NCBI GenBank assembly: GCA_036495225.1
Contig: DASXNG010000054.1
Span: forward strand, 1-64,000
Length of the DNA: 64,000 nucleotides
Reading direction: 5' to 3'
Source of the DNA: Galbitalea sp036495225
GTDB taxonomy: Bacteria > Actinomycetota > Actinomycetes > Actinomycetales > Microbacteriaceae
The position numbers were made by a program, and so were the translations under genes. Positions 42,540-51,892 of this stretch are shown piece by piece. The notes under the pieces are model-generated. The model saw only the letters and a program-made list of their open reading frames with translations. It ran no database searches and was not told the origin of the DNA. Position 1 is the first letter of the stretch; each line of letters opens with the position of its first letter.

Positions 42540-43763
42540 ATGACGATTCGCCCGAATGCGAGAACCGATGTCAATCGGTCCGCGATCCTTGCGCATCTTG
42601 GCGCCCAGGGACCAGCGTCGCGCGCCGACCTCGCGCGGGCGCTGAACGTCTCGCCGGCTCTCATGACCCAGCTCACCAAGGACCTCCTGTCGGATGGACT
42701 GCTTGCGGAGCTCGATCACTCTCCATCGCAGGGGGGGCGTCCCGCTCGAATGCTCGGCCTCGTTGCAACAGCTGGTCGCGCCATTGGAGTGAAGATTGCT
42801 CCCGATCATGTCGCGTTCGTCGAGGTCGGAATAGCGGGAGGCGTGCTGCGGTCCGCCAGCGAACCGTTCGATGCCGCGGCATCCACCATGCTCAATGACA
42901 TCACCGAACTTCTGCGTCGGTTCATCGCGGGCGGCAGCAATGCGCCGCTGCTCGGCATCGGGGTAGGGGTGCCCGGCTCCGTCGACGAGCAGGGCAGCGG
43001 ACTCGTCGACTCTGCGCAACTGGGCTGGCAACAGGTACCGGTTGGCGCGACTCTGCGCCGTGAGCTCGAACTGCCAGTACTGGTCGAGAACAACGTGAAT
43101 GCGCTCGCGATGGCCGAGCGGTTGTACGGGCTCGGCCGACAGTATGAGAACTTCCTCGTCATCACGATCGGAACCGGCATCGGCGCCGGAATTGTCGTTG
43201 ATGGCGTTGTGCTGCGGGGCGCCTCGGGAGGTGCCGGTGAAATCGGCCACATCCCGGTTCAGCCAGATGGACCGCTGTGCACCTGCGGCAACATCGGGTG
43301 TCTCGAAGCGATCATCGGTCAGGCAGGGCTACTGCGCACCGCTCGCGAGCGAGGAATCATCGGCGCGCACAGCAGCATCGACGCACTGCGGTCGGCCGCA
43401 GACTCAGGGGATGAGGCCGCCGCGGCAGTATTCAGCGAGGCTGGGCACCTGCTCGGCCGAGTACTGGCGGGCATCGTGCACACAATCGACCCGGAAATAG
43501 TCATCGTGCTGGGAGAGGGAACAATTTCGTGGGCCCACTGGTCCTTCGGATTCGAACCTGCTCTCCGTTCATCCCTTATCTCCAGCCGCCGCGGGGTTGG
43601 AGTTGCCGTCGAGTCCTGGCAGGACGAAAGCTGGGCGCAGGGCGCCGCATCGATCGTGCTCGCGACCCCGTTTGACTCGGACGACATTGCGGGCGACCAG
43701 GGGAGACTTGTTCGCGAGCGGTTAGTCGAGCAGGCGGCCCCGGCTCAAGGTGACAGCGAGTGA
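42540..43763 (+). CDS. ROK-family transcriptional repressor
   Basis: A 407-residue regulator of the NagC/XylR type: N-terminal winged helix (NRSAILAHLGAQGPASRADLARAL, LNVSPALMTQLTKDLL), then a sugar-kinase-like ROK domain with GIGVGVPGSVD, IGTGIGAGIV, and zinc motif CTCGNIGCLEAI. ATG 42540 has GGAG 6 nt upstream; the GTG at 42510 has none. It overlaps the first permease (GTGA). The ligand is presumably an alpha-glucoside or its phosphate. Confidence 0.88.
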   Translation: MTIRPNARTDVNRSAILAHLGAQGPASRADLARALNVSPALMTQLTKDLLSDGLLAELDHSPSQGGRPARMLGLVATAGRAIGVKIAPDHVAFVEVGIAGGVLRSASEPFDAAASTMLNDITELLRRFIAGGSNAPLLGIGVGVPGSVDEQGSGLVDSAQLGWQQVPVGATLRRELELPVLVENNVNALAMAERLYGLGRQYENFLVITIGTGIGAGIVVDGVVLRGASGGAGEIGHIPVQPDGPLCTCGNIGCLEAIIGQAGLLRTARERGIIGAHSSIDALRSAADSGDEAAAAVFSEAGHLLGRVLAGIVHTIDPEIVIVLGEGTISWAHWSFGFEPALRSSLISSRRGVGVAVESWQDESWAQGAASIVLATPFDSDDIAGDQGRLVRERLVEQAAPAQGDSE

Positions 43764-44710
43764 CCGCTCAAACCGCGCTCGTCGACAAGGCGCCGCAATT
43801 CAAACACTCGCAGCCAGTTCGGGATACGGCTCGCACTTCGCGACGCGCCAAGTACCTGCTCACCGTGCTGGCGTTCCTTCTTCCGAGCGCCATTCCACTA
43901 GCGATCTTCGTGCTCGGCCCGATGATTGCCGCCGCCTGGGTGAGCCTCAACCAGTGGAATCTCCTGGCCCCGATGAAGTTCGTGGGCTTAGGGAACTACG
44001 TGGGACTGCTACAGGATCCCCAGACTGGTTCGGTCTTCCTGAACACCGCGTACTATGTTGCCGGCTACCTGCCGCTCGTCTACTTCGGCGGACTCGCGCT
44101 CGCCCTCGCCCTCAACACCGCACTCAAGGGTCGATCCCTTTTGCGCGGCGTCTACTTTCTGCCAGTGATCACCAGCTGGATCGTCGTCGCGCTCGTCTGG
44201 CGCTGGCTGCTCAGCCCAAGCAACGGCATCGTGAACACAGTCCTTGCCTGGGTCGGCATACAGGGCCCCGGTTGGTGGACGGATCCGGCGTGGTCCATGC
44301 CATCGATCATTCTGGCGTCAGCATGGAAGGATCTCGGCTTCGTCATGGTGATCCTTTTGGCCGGCCTCCAGGCAATACCGACCGACATGTATGACGCAGC
44401 CAAGGTGGACGGAGCCGGTCCGTGGCGCCGGTTAATCTCGGTGACGCTGCCCCTGCTCTCACCATCCACTTTCTTCGTCATCATCATCTCGCTCGTCAAC
44501 GGGTTCCAGGTCTTCGACCAGATCTATGCCATGACGGGCGGCGGACCGGACGGCTCGAGTGAGTCCGTTGTCGAGCAGATCTACGACTTCACCTTCCGCT
44601 ACGGCAGGGCGGGCGACGCTTCAGCACTGTCGTGGATGTTGTTCATCGTGATCCTCGCGGTCACCCTCATTCAGATTCGCGGCCAGAGGAGGTGGGTGAC
44701 CTATGGCTGA
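43760..44710 (+). CDS. Carbohydrate ABC transporter permease (MalF-like)
   Basis: A 316-residue permease with about six membrane segments and the EAA loop DMYDAAKVDGAGPWRRLISV-TLP, which docks the ATPase. It starts in the ROK stop and overlaps the second permease by 8 nt. No ATPase gene is in the locus, so a shared MsiK-type ATPase elsewhere is expected. Confidence 0.92.
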   Translation: MTAQTALVDKAPQFKHSQPVRDTARTSRRAKYLLTVLAFLLPSAIPLAIFVLGPMIAAAWVSLNQWNLLAPMKFVGLGNYVGLLQDPQTGSVFLNTAYYVAGYLPLVYFGGLALALALNTALKGRSLLRGVYFLPVITSWIVVALVWRWLLSPSNGIVNTVLAWVGIQGPGWWTDPAWSMPSIILASAWKDLGFVMVILLAGLQAIPTDMYDAAKVDGAGPWRRLISVTLPLLSPSTFFVIIISLVNGFQVFDQIYAMTGGGPDGSSESVVEQIYDFTFRYGRAGDASALSWMLFIVILAVTLIQIRGQRRWVTYG

Positions 44711-45581
44711 CGCAACCATCGCCATTCGCACTCGGGCGCGCTGGGCGGCCCGCACGCCAGCCTCGCGCAGGGGCCTCGTGATTGCAATCATCCTGCACGT
44801 CGCCATCATCGGCGGCGCGCTCGCAATGTTCTTCCCATTCCTGTGGACGCTGATCACCTCAATCACGCCAGGCGCGAACCTCACGAGCACGCCGGCACTG
44901 ATTCCGGCCAATCCGTCGTTCGGCGCATACGCAAAGTTATTCTCCGACCTGCCATTTGCCCAGGTCATCCTCAACAGCCTCCTGCTCGCTAGTGTCACAA
45001 CCGCCGTGCAACTATTCACGTCATCGACTGCGGCGTATGCCTTCAGCAGACTGCCATTCCGAGGCCAAAATGTGGTCTTTGCGATCTATCTCGCGACGAT
45101 GATGATCCCGTTGCAGGTGCTCATCGTTCCGCTTTTCGTCGAGCTCAAGACGTTTGGGCTCCTCGACACGTATTTGGGCGCATTGCTGCCGACGTTCGCC
45201 TCGGCGTTTGGGATATTTCTTCTCAGGCAGGCGATCAACCAGGTTCCTCGCGAACTGGATGAAGCAGCGACGATCGACGGCGCCGGACATTTTCGAATCT
45301 TTGGACAGGTGATCCTGCCGAATATCCGCCCAGCGCTCGCGACTCTCGTCGTTTTCTCATTCATGAGCAGCTGGAACAGTTTTCTCTGGCCACTCATCGT
45401 CTTACGTTCGCCGCAATTGCAGACGCTTCCCATTGCGCTCGCCGGTCTTCAAGGCCAGTACATCTCGCAGTGGGATGTCATCATGGCCGGCTCCGTCGTC
45501 AGCATCCTGCCCATGTTGGCTCTCTATGTCTTCGCCCAAAAATACGTCATCCAGGGCGTCGCAAGCTCAGGGATCAAGTGA
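44703..45581 (+). CDS. Carbohydrate ABC transporter permease (MalG-like)
   Basis: A 292-residue permease, six membrane segments, with the EAA loop ELDEAATIDGAGHFRIFGQVI-LP and the MalG-typical AYAFSRLPFRG. Forms the heterodimeric pore with the preceding protein. Confidence 0.92.
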   Translation: MADATIAIRTRARWAARTPASRRGLVIAIILHVAIIGGALAMFFPFLWTLITSITPGANLTSTPALIPANPSFGAYAKLFSDLPFAQVILNSLLLASVTTAVQLFTSSTAAYAFSRLPFRGQNVVFAIYLATMMIPLQVLIVPLFVELKTFGLLDTYLGALLPTFASAFGIFLLRQAINQVPRELDEAATIDGAGHFRIFGQVILPNIRPALATLVVFSFMSSWNSFLWPLIVLRSPQLQTLPIALAGLQGQYISQWDVIMAGSVVSILPMLALYVFAQKYVIQGVASSGIK

Positions 45582-45633
45582 TCGCTGGACCACAGGTACC
45601 ACCGCACCATCACATCAAAGGAGATTGCAGCAC

Positions 45634-46884
45634 ATGAAAAGAAAGCTAGTCGGAGCCCTCGCAGTGGCAGGCGTCGCAGCGCTCGTCATGACGGGATGCG
45701 CTTCGAACCCGCCGAAGGCGGACAGCGGCCCGGTCACCATCACCTACACGAACTTCATCTCGGCGGGTGCCAACGAGGGCAATCTGAAGAAGATCGTGGA
45801 TGCCTTCGAGAAGGCCAATCCGGACATCACGGTGCAGGTCAAAACCATCCCATACAGCGGCTACGCGACTGCGCAGCAGACGGATCTCGCCGCTGGTACG
45901 GCGTCGGATGTGTTCGACATTGACGGCCTCTCGAACTACCAGTCGCTGGAGGCGAACGGCCAGCTCGCGGAGTTGAAGGGAGTCGACGGCAAGGTCTACA
46001 ACTCCGGACTGCTGGACACGTACCAGACGGACGGGAAGCAGTACGCTCTGCCGACCTCGTTCTCCGACGTGGTGCTGTACTACAACAAGGACCTTTTCGA
46101 TGCTGCCGGCGTCTCATACCCAACGAGCAGCTGGACGTGGGCGGATGAAACCGCAGCGGCGACGAAGATCACCGACAAGGCCAAGGGCATCTGGGGCGAC
46201 CACCAGCCCGTCACTTACAACGAGTACTACAAGGCGCTTGTGCAGAACGGGGCAAGCTTCTTGAGCAAGGACGGCAAGAAGGCGGCCTTCGACACTCCAG
46301 CTGGGCTGGAAGCCGCAAAGTGGCTGGTCGACAAGAGCGGCACGACTATGCCGACCATCAAGCAAGGCCAGGGCACGGCCGACTTCGACACGAATCTATT
46401 TGCCGCCGGAAAGCTCGCGATGTTGCACACGGGGACGTGGGTATTCGGCAACTTTGCGAAGGTTCCGTTCAAGTGGGACATCGCCGTGGAGCCGGGAAAC
46501 ACGAAGTCGGCTAGCGCGGTCTTCTCGAACGGCATCGGTGTGTATGCACAAAGCAAGCATCTCGCTGCGGCACAGAAGTGGGCCGTCTACATGTCCTCGT
46601 CGAACGAAGAGGTGAACGTGCGTCTCGACACCGGCTGGGAGCTTCCCACGATCTCGGACTCGGCGAAGCTCGCCACCTATCTGAACAAGGGTGCGCCCGC
46701 CAACCGGCAGGCCGTGTTCGATGCTGCAAAGCAGATCGCGCAGAGCCCGTCCCTCGGAGCGAACTCGCAGGCGATCCAGGATGCGATGACCGCAGCGTTG
46801 ATCGAAGCCCAGTCCGGTCGTGAGACCGTGCAGCAGGCACTGGACAGCGCGAAGACCAAGATCGACGCGCTGCTCGCGGGCTAG
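45634..46884 (+). CDS. Extracellular solute-binding lipoprotein for sugars
   Basis: A 416-residue MalE-like lipoprotein. The signal peptide ends at VMTGC with lipidated Cys22. Mature protein shows VTITYTNFISAGANEGNLKK, DLAAGTASDVFDIDG and PTSFSDVVLYYNKDLFDAAG, the family pattern. AAAGGAG 14 nt upstream. It is the last transport gene instead of the usual first; a hairpin follows at 46923, which could keep its transcript level above that of the hydrolases. Confidence 0.92.
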   Translation: MKRKLVGALAVAGVAALVMTGCASNPPKADSGPVTITYTNFISAGANEGNLKKIVDAFEKANPDITVQVKTIPYSGYATAQQTDLAAGTASDVFDIDGLSNYQSLEANGQLAELKGVDGKVYNSGLLDTYQTDGKQYALPTSFSDVVLYYNKDLFDAAGVSYPTSSWTWADETAAATKITDKAKGIWGDHQPVTYNEYYKALVQNGASFLSKDGKKAAFDTPAGLEAAKWLVDKSGTTMPTIKQGQGTADFDTNLFAAGKLAMLHTGTWVFGNFAKVPFKWDIAVEPGNTKSASAVFSNGIGVYAQSKHLAAAQKWAVYMSSSNEEVNVRLDTGWELPTISDSAKLATYLNKGAPANRQAVFDAAKQIAQSPSLGANSQAIQDAMTAALIEAQSGRETVQQALDSAKTKIDALLAG

Positions 46885-46922
46885 ATCAGACCAGCATCAT
46901 CGGTCGGCGCAGGTCGGCCACA

Positions 46923-46953
46923 GGGTCCCGAGGTCCACTCGGCCTCGGGACCC
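46923..46953 (+). terminator. Intra-operon hairpin after the binding-protein gene
   Basis: GGGTCCCGAGG (46923-46933) pairs with CCTCGGGACCC (46943-46953): 11 bp, 9-nt loop, followed by TTCCATATCTTT. It may be a partial terminator or a 3' RNA stabiliser between the binding-protein and GH15 genes. Confidence 0.65.
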
Positions 46954-46992
46954 TTCCATATCTTTGAGCACAACCAAGGGGAAATCACCGGC

Positions 46993-48135
46993 ATGAGCGA
47001 AGCCATCCGCGACCGTCCAGTCGACATCGACGAATTGAAATCGTTAGCCACGAGCAGCATCGCGCTGATCGAAGAATTGCAGGACGTTTCGGGCGCGTAT
47101 CCGGCGAGCCCCACGTTCTCTGCGTATCGCGGTTACTCGTGGTTCCGCGACGGTGCTTTTATTGCGGATGCGGTGTCATCGGCGGGACGCCGTGACTCTG
47201 CCACGGCATTTTTCGACTGGTGCAGCTCGATTGTGCTTGCTCGTCGTGATCGGATTGAGGACATCGTCGGCCGAGCCGCCGACGGAACTCCGGCGCCCGA
47301 CCGCGACATGCTGCCGACTCGATTTACGCTCGACGGACAGGACGGCGACGACGAGTGGTGGGATTTCCAGCTCGACGGATATGGCACCTGGTTGTGGGCC
47401 GTCGTCGAGCACTCGCGGCGCCACTCGATCGACCTGGCGCGGTGGAGTCCCGCCATCCTGCTGACCGTCGACTACCTGCTCAGTTCATGGAGCAGGCCGT
47501 GTTTCGACTGGTGGGAGGAGAGCGCGGAGCACGTGCACGTCTCTACTCTGGGCTGTATTGCTGCGGGCCTCAGCGCTGTGACGCAGACCGGCATCATTGA
47601 TCCGACCCGGCTTGCCCAGTGCTGGGCAGTGGCAGCCGAGATTCTCGACCTGATTCGCGCACACGGAACGACCAATCATCACCTCGCCAAGTGGCTCGGC
47701 TCATCTGATGTCGATGCGAGCCTGCTGGCCGTCGTCAGCCCGCTTGCCGTCATCCCCAGTTCCGACCCGCTTGCCCGCAACACCATAGCGGCCGTTGAAC
47801 GCGAACTCACCCACGATGGCGGCGTGCACCGCTACGCGCGTGACACGTTCTTCGGCGGGGGACAGTGGCCGCTGCTCACCTGTTTTCTTGGACTTGCGGA
47901 TGCCGCGGCCGGTTCGCGCGAACTCGCGATGGAACGGCTGCGTTGGGCGGCCTCGACCGCAGACAGCGACCAGCAGTTTCCCGAGCAGGTCGGCTGGCAT
48001 TTGCTCGATCCGACAATGGTCGACGAGTGGGTCGGACGGTGGGGTTCGGTCGCCCGCCCCTTGTTGTGGAGCCACGCAATGTATGTTCGTCTGGCCGTCG
48101 AGCTCGGAGTGCTCGACGACCGAGGTGAGGCGTGA
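46993..48135 (+). CDS. GH15-like glucohydrolase ((alpha/alpha)6 barrel)
   Basis: A 380-residue cytosolic protein. RGYSWFRDGAFIADA (46-60), FQLDGYGTWLWAV, the WWEES motif (173-177, general acid Glu) and QFPEQVGW (Glu331, base) fit glucoamylase-type GH15 enzymes such as isomaltose glucohydrolases. It lacks the N-terminal domain and signal peptide of secreted glucoamylases. Start has AAGGGGA upstream; stop overlaps the GH31 gene (GTGA). It likely hydrolyses imported isomalto- or other alpha-glucosides. Confidence 0.75.
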   Translation: MSEAIRDRPVDIDELKSLATSSIALIEELQDVSGAYPASPTFSAYRGYSWFRDGAFIADAVSSAGRRDSATAFFDWCSSIVLARRDRIEDIVGRAADGTPAPDRDMLPTRFTLDGQDGDDEWWDFQLDGYGTWLWAVVEHSRRHSIDLARWSPAILLTVDYLLSSWSRPCFDWWEESAEHVHVSTLGCIAAGLSAVTQTGIIDPTRLAQCWAVAAEILDLIRAHGTTNHHLAKWLGSSDVDASLLAVVSPLAVIPSSDPLARNTIAAVERELTHDGGVHRYARDTFFGGGQWPLLTCFLGLADAAAGSRELAMERLRWAASTADSDQQFPEQVGWHLLDPTMVDEWVGRWGSVARPLLWSHAMYVRLAVELGVLDDRGEA

Positions 48136-50351
48136 TTCGGCATCGACCGTTCGGCTCCGGTCACCCGTACTCCGTCGATACGGAGCAGCGCTCTCCGGTT
48201 GATCCGATCGCGGGTGAACCGGTGACACTCGGTGTGCGAACCTCATCCGAAGTCACGGCTGTCGCGGTCGAAGTCGAACGGGGCGGCGCGAGCGAAGTGA
48301 TCGCGTTGCAACCTGCCGCACGGCGGTCGAGGGGACAGCTCGTCGACGGCGGGCACCTGGCGTCGGCACAGGCGCGACTCGCGCGCTCATCGACTGGTTG
48401 GCAGGTCAGCCTGGGGAAGCTCCTCGAGGGCGAGCAAGTGAGATACCGCTTCACTGCAACGGGCAGGTCCCTCGAACACACGCGCTGGTTTGAATTTCGC
48501 GCTTCGGGATGGCACAGCTCACCGACTGCGGTAGTAGCGCACGGCGCGAGCCGCATCATTCCCGATTCGGTCAGCGTGTGCTCGGACGGCGACCACGTTC
48601 ATCGACTTCGATTCGCCCTGCCACTAGCCCCGGCCGAACACGTCACTGGTCTCGGTGAGCGATTCGACGCTCTCGATCACCGAGGCTCCAGCCTGGACTC
48701 GACCGTTTTCGAGCAGTACAAGAGCCAGGGCGCCGAGCGCAAGACCTACCTTCCTATGCCGTTCGCTCACCTCGTCGGCGGGGATGGATGGGGATTCCAC
48801 GTTCGCACCGCTCGTCGCGTCTGGTTCGACTTCGGAGAGAAGACGAGCGACCGCCTGTGGGTGGAGCTTGAGGTTGACGCGCCCTCGGGCGAAGCCGCTG
48901 CCGAGATTGCGTTCTACGACGGAGCGCCTCGTGAAGTGCTTGACGCTTTTCTCGCGGATGTCGGGCGCCCGCAGGAGTTGCCCTCCTGGGTGTTCCGACT
49001 TTGGGCGAGCAGCAACGAGTGGAACACGCAGACCGAAGTGATGAAGCAGGTCGACCTGCATCGCGAGCACGACATCCCCGTCGGGTCTGTGGTGATCGAG
49101 GCGTGGAGCGACGAAAGCACGTTCACGGCGTGGCGCGATGCTCAGTATGTTCCCTCCCAGGATGGCTCCCCGTTGCGGCTGAAGGATTTCAGTTTCCCGC
49201 CGGATGGCGCGTGGTCAGACCCGAAGGGCATGACCGACGAACTCCATGCACGTGACGTCAAGCTGCACCTCTGGCAGATCCCGCTACTCAAGATGCGACC
49301 TCATCCGACAGGGCAAGCCGCTGCGGATGCTGCCGCAGCCATTCGCGAGAATGTTCTCATCGAGGAGCTTGCTCCCACCGGGTCGCTGCGCCCCTATCGA
49401 AATCGAGGCTGGTGGTTCCCGCTCGGGCTCATGCCAGATCTCACTGACGAGCGCGCCGCCGCGTGGTGGACGGAGAAGCGTCGCTACCTCGTTGAGGAAG
49501 TCGGTATCGACGGATTCAAAACCGACGGCGGTGAGCACGCGTGGGGCCGCGATCTGCGCTATCTCGACGGAAAACACGGCGACGAGGGCAACAACCTGTT
49601 CCCGGTCTTCTACGCCAAGGCATTCGGTGACCTATTACAGTCCGCGGGAAAGGCGCCTGTCACATTCAGTCGCGCCGGTTACAGCGGCAGTCAGGCGCAC
49701 GGCGCTTTCTGGGCGGGGGACGAGAATTCGACTTGGGAGGCGTTCCGCTGGTCGATGCTTGCGGGGCTGTCCGCGGCATCCAGTGGAATCGTCTATTGGG
49801 GTTGGGACATTGCCGGCTTCTCCGGGGAGATTCCGAGCGCAGAACTCTATTTGCGAGCGGCTGCCGCCTCAGCGTTCGTCCCGATCATGCAATACCACTC
49901 CGAGTTCAACCACCATCGACTGCCTTCGCGTGACCGCACCCCGTGGAACATTGCCGAGCGCAGCGGTGACGCCCGTGTGTTGCCGGTATTCCGGCGATTC
50001 GCACAGATGCGTGAACGACTCGTGCCGTATCTGGCCGAGCAGGCACGACTGACGATCGAGACCAGCGCACCGCTCATGCGACCGCTCTACTTCGATCACC
50101 CAGGCGACGAGCGCGTGTGGGACTTTCCCGTGCAGTGGATGCTCGGCGACTCCATCCTCGTGGCGCCGGTGCTCGAGCCGGGAGCGGAGAGCTGGCGGGT
50201 CTATCTGCCCATGGGCGAGTGGGTGGACGCCTTCACCGGCGAAGCGGTACTTCCCGGAGTCGTCGAACGGTCCACACCGATCGACGAGCTGCCCGTGTAC
50301 GTGAAGGCGAGCGAATGGCCGGCACTGTCGCGCATGTTCGCCGCAGAGTGA
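48132..50351 (+). CDS. GH31 alpha-glycosidase
   Basis: A 739-residue family 31 enzyme: N-terminal beta-sandwich (1-250), barrel with nucleophile Asp465 in GFKTDGGE and acid/base Asp530 in WAGDEN, plus YWGWDIAGFSG and MQYHSEFN substrate-site motifs, then beta domains. The KTD-GGE variant is seen in isomaltosidase/alpha-glucosidase subgroups. No signal peptide; cytosolic. Acts with the GH15-like protein on the imported sugar. The GTG start overlaps the preceding stop. Confidence 0.88.
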   Translation: MIRHRPFGSGHPYSVDTEQRSPVDPIAGEPVTLGVRTSSEVTAVAVEVERGGASEVIALQPAARRSRGQLVDGGHLASAQARLARSSTGWQVSLGKLLEGEQVRYRFTATGRSLEHTRWFEFRASGWHSSPTAVVAHGASRIIPDSVSVCSDGDHVHRLRFALPLAPAEHVTGLGERFDALDHRGSSLDSTVFEQYKSQGAERKTYLPMPFAHLVGGDGWGFHVRTARRVWFDFGEKTSDRLWVELEVDAPSGEAAAEIAFYDGAPREVLDAFLADVGRPQELPSWVFRLWASSNEWNTQTEVMKQVDLHREHDIPVGSVVIEAWSDESTFTAWRDAQYVPSQDGSPLRLKDFSFPPDGAWSDPKGMTDELHARDVKLHLWQIPLLKMRPHPTGQAAADAAAAIRENVLIEELAPTGSLRPYRNRGWWFPLGLMPDLTDERAAAWWTEKRRYLVEEVGIDGFKTDGGEHAWGRDLRYLDGKHGDEGNNLFPVFYAKAFGDLLQSAGKAPVTFSRAGYSGSQAHGAFWAGDENSTWEAFRWSMLAGLSAASSGIVYWGWDIAGFSGEIPSAELYLRAAAASAFVPIMQYHSEFNHHRLPSRDRTPWNIAERSGDARVLPVFRRFAQMRERLVPYLAEQARLTIETSAPLMRPLYFDHPGDERVWDFPVQWMLGDSILVAPVLEPGAESWRVYLPMGEWVDAFTGEAVLPGVVERSTPIDELPVYVKASEWPALSRMFAAE

Positions 50352-50360
50352 AATTCGCAC

Positions 50361-51284
50361 CTACTGTCCGAGAACGCACTTCTCGAGGTTGTACTTCTCG
50401 ATTTGGTCGTAGAGCGCTTGTTCGGTGGTGGCGGGCGTAACTCCGATGCCGCGAATGCACGTGCGCTCGGTGACGGCGGTGTACGACGTGCTCCAGTTCT
50501 CTAGCTGCCAGACGGTGTCGACCCGGTCAAACTCGGTTGTGTAGCAACGCTGAAATGCGGCGTCGCCGTAGATGTCCCCTGGAGTCGCGTAGTCGAGTAG
50601 CGTCGTGTTACGCGGGACATCGCCTAACGGGTAGCCCGCGTCAGTCATGCACGCTGCGAAACGGTCATAGGCCGCTAGATACTCGATGCGCGTGACCTTG
50701 CCGTCGGCCAGTTCGGCGAGTTGGGCGGTTGATGGCCCGAAGCTCGAAGCTGCAATCCAGGAGATCCAAACCGTGAATCGGAGGCCCGGGGCGGCGACAA
50801 TCTTGAAGGTGTGGCTTCCCGTGCCGAAGACGGGCTCCTGACTAGCCGTCGGGTTGAACTGGTCTGACTCCCCACACGTCTGGCCGTCATCGTGTCCGTC
50901 GATCAGCGTCGTGAGCGTCCCGACATCCGTGCATTCGAATGCAACGACGAGATTTGTCGCGCCGGCGGGTTTCTTCCCGAGCCGGATGATCGTGGTCCCG
51001 GCGCCGGATCGAACGATTGGAGCGTCGACAAGAATGGCGTTCTGATCGATGACTTGTTCGTGCGCCGCTTCCAAGAGCGCGTCGTTCACGGCGTGCTGCG
51101 GAGGCGCGTTGATCGTCGCAGCGGCAACCGCTCCGCCAGTCATCGCGCCTGCAATCGCGAAGATGATGATTGAGGTAACGACCAGCTTTCGGGAGGGTCG
51201 CCGCGAGTGCGCACTGCGCGAGACGAGTTTCACGAGCGCGGTGCGCAACTCCGTGTCTCGGGAATCCAGAATTTCAGGCTTCAT
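50361..51284 (-). CDS. Single-pass membrane protein encoded with ECF sigma factor
   Basis: A 307-residue protein: ~35 cytoplasmic residues, one membrane helix (KLVVTSIIIFAIAGAMTGG, about 36-58), then a ~250-residue external domain with six cysteines (in ECTD, QTCGE, AACMTD, QRCYT, RTCIR, EKCVL). The start overlaps the sigma gene by 11 nt, so it is the natural partner and may be an anti-sigma factor or sensor. The short cytoplasmic part lacks the HxxxCxxC zinc motif of classical anti-sigmas. Function not recognisable by sequence. Convergent with the GH31 gene. Confidence 0.7.
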   Translation of the reverse strand: MKPEILDSRDTELRTALVKLVSRSAHSRRPSRKLVVTSIIIFAIAGAMTGGAVAAATINAPPQHAVNDALLEAAHEQVIDQNAILVDAPIVRSGAGTTIIRLGKKPAGATNLVVAFECTDVGTLTTLIDGHDDGQTCGESDQFNPTASQEPVFGTGSHTFKIVAAPGLRFTVWISWIAASSFGPSTAQLAELADGKVTRIEYLAAYDRFAACMTDAGYPLGDVPRNTTLLDYATPGDIYGDAAFQRCYTTEFDRVDTVWQLENWSTSYTAVTERTCIRGIGVTPATTEQALYDQIEKYNLEKCVLGQ

Positions 51285-51843
51285 TGTTGGCTTCTTTCGC
51301 GAGCGAGCGTAGGGGAGTGGCGTGAGCTTCGAGTTGCCCCGCCAGGCGCGCTTTCGCGCGGGACAGTCGGGACTTGATCGTGCCCGGGGCAACGCCGAGT
51401 GCCGCAGCGGCTTCCTTTTCGGAATACCCGTCAAGCACGCACAGCGCGATCACCTGCCGGTCGGGAAGGGAGAGTTTCGCGAGTGCGGCACGAGCAACGT
51501 CATCGATGTCTTCTGCGTGATCGCGGCTGTGCTCGCCCGCGGGGAGCTTCGCCAGCAGCGCCTTGTAGCGGCGCTCGCCGCGCGCGAGATTCCGCGCCGA
51601 GTTGGTCGCGATTACGAGCAACCACGGCAGCATCGAGCCGTCCACGAAGCGCGCGACATCGCGGCGTCGCCACGACTCGAAAAACGCGATCGCGACCACG
51701 TCGTCCGCGTCTGCCGCGACCGGCACGAGCCGATAACTGTGCCGGTAGAGCCGAGAGCGATGGCGATCGAAGATGCGACCGAACGCTTCGCCGTCGCCTT
51801 CGAGCGCTGCCGCCCAAACGACTTCGTCGGAATCCGTGGTCAC
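51274..51843 (-). CDS. ECF-type RNA polymerase sigma factor
   Basis: A 189-residue sigma factor with region 2 (RLYRHSYRLVPVAADADDVV, then FFESWRRR and MLPWLLVIATNSARNLAR) and region 4 (LPDRQVIALCVLDGYSEKEA, TIKSRLSRAKARLAGQL). GTG start 51843, 49 nt after the stop of the giant secreted protein on the same strand; it overlaps the membrane-protein gene. Recognised promoters are unknown. Confidence 0.9.
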   Translation of the reverse strand: MTTDSDEVVWAAALEGDGEAFGRIFDRHRSRLYRHSYRLVPVAADADDVVAIAFFESWRRRDVARFVDGSMLPWLLVIATNSARNLARGERRYKALLAKLPAGEHSRDHAEDIDDVARAALAKLSLPDRQVIALCVLDGYSEKEAAAALGVAPGTIKSRLSRAKARLAGQLEAHATPLRSLAKEANNEA

Positions 51844-51892
51844 ACTACGTAGTGTCCGGCATCGTCCGATCGGTTCCCGCGATTGCCGTCGT

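Noticed and set aside
42540..43763. Glucokinase function for the ROK protein
   Set aside because: An N-terminal winged-helix domain and the operator-like dyad indicate a repressor; ROK kinases lack this domain.
50361..51284. Classical zinc anti-sigma factor
   Set aside because: The HxxxCxxC motif is absent and the cytoplasmic part is too short; only the genetic coupling supports an anti-sigma role.
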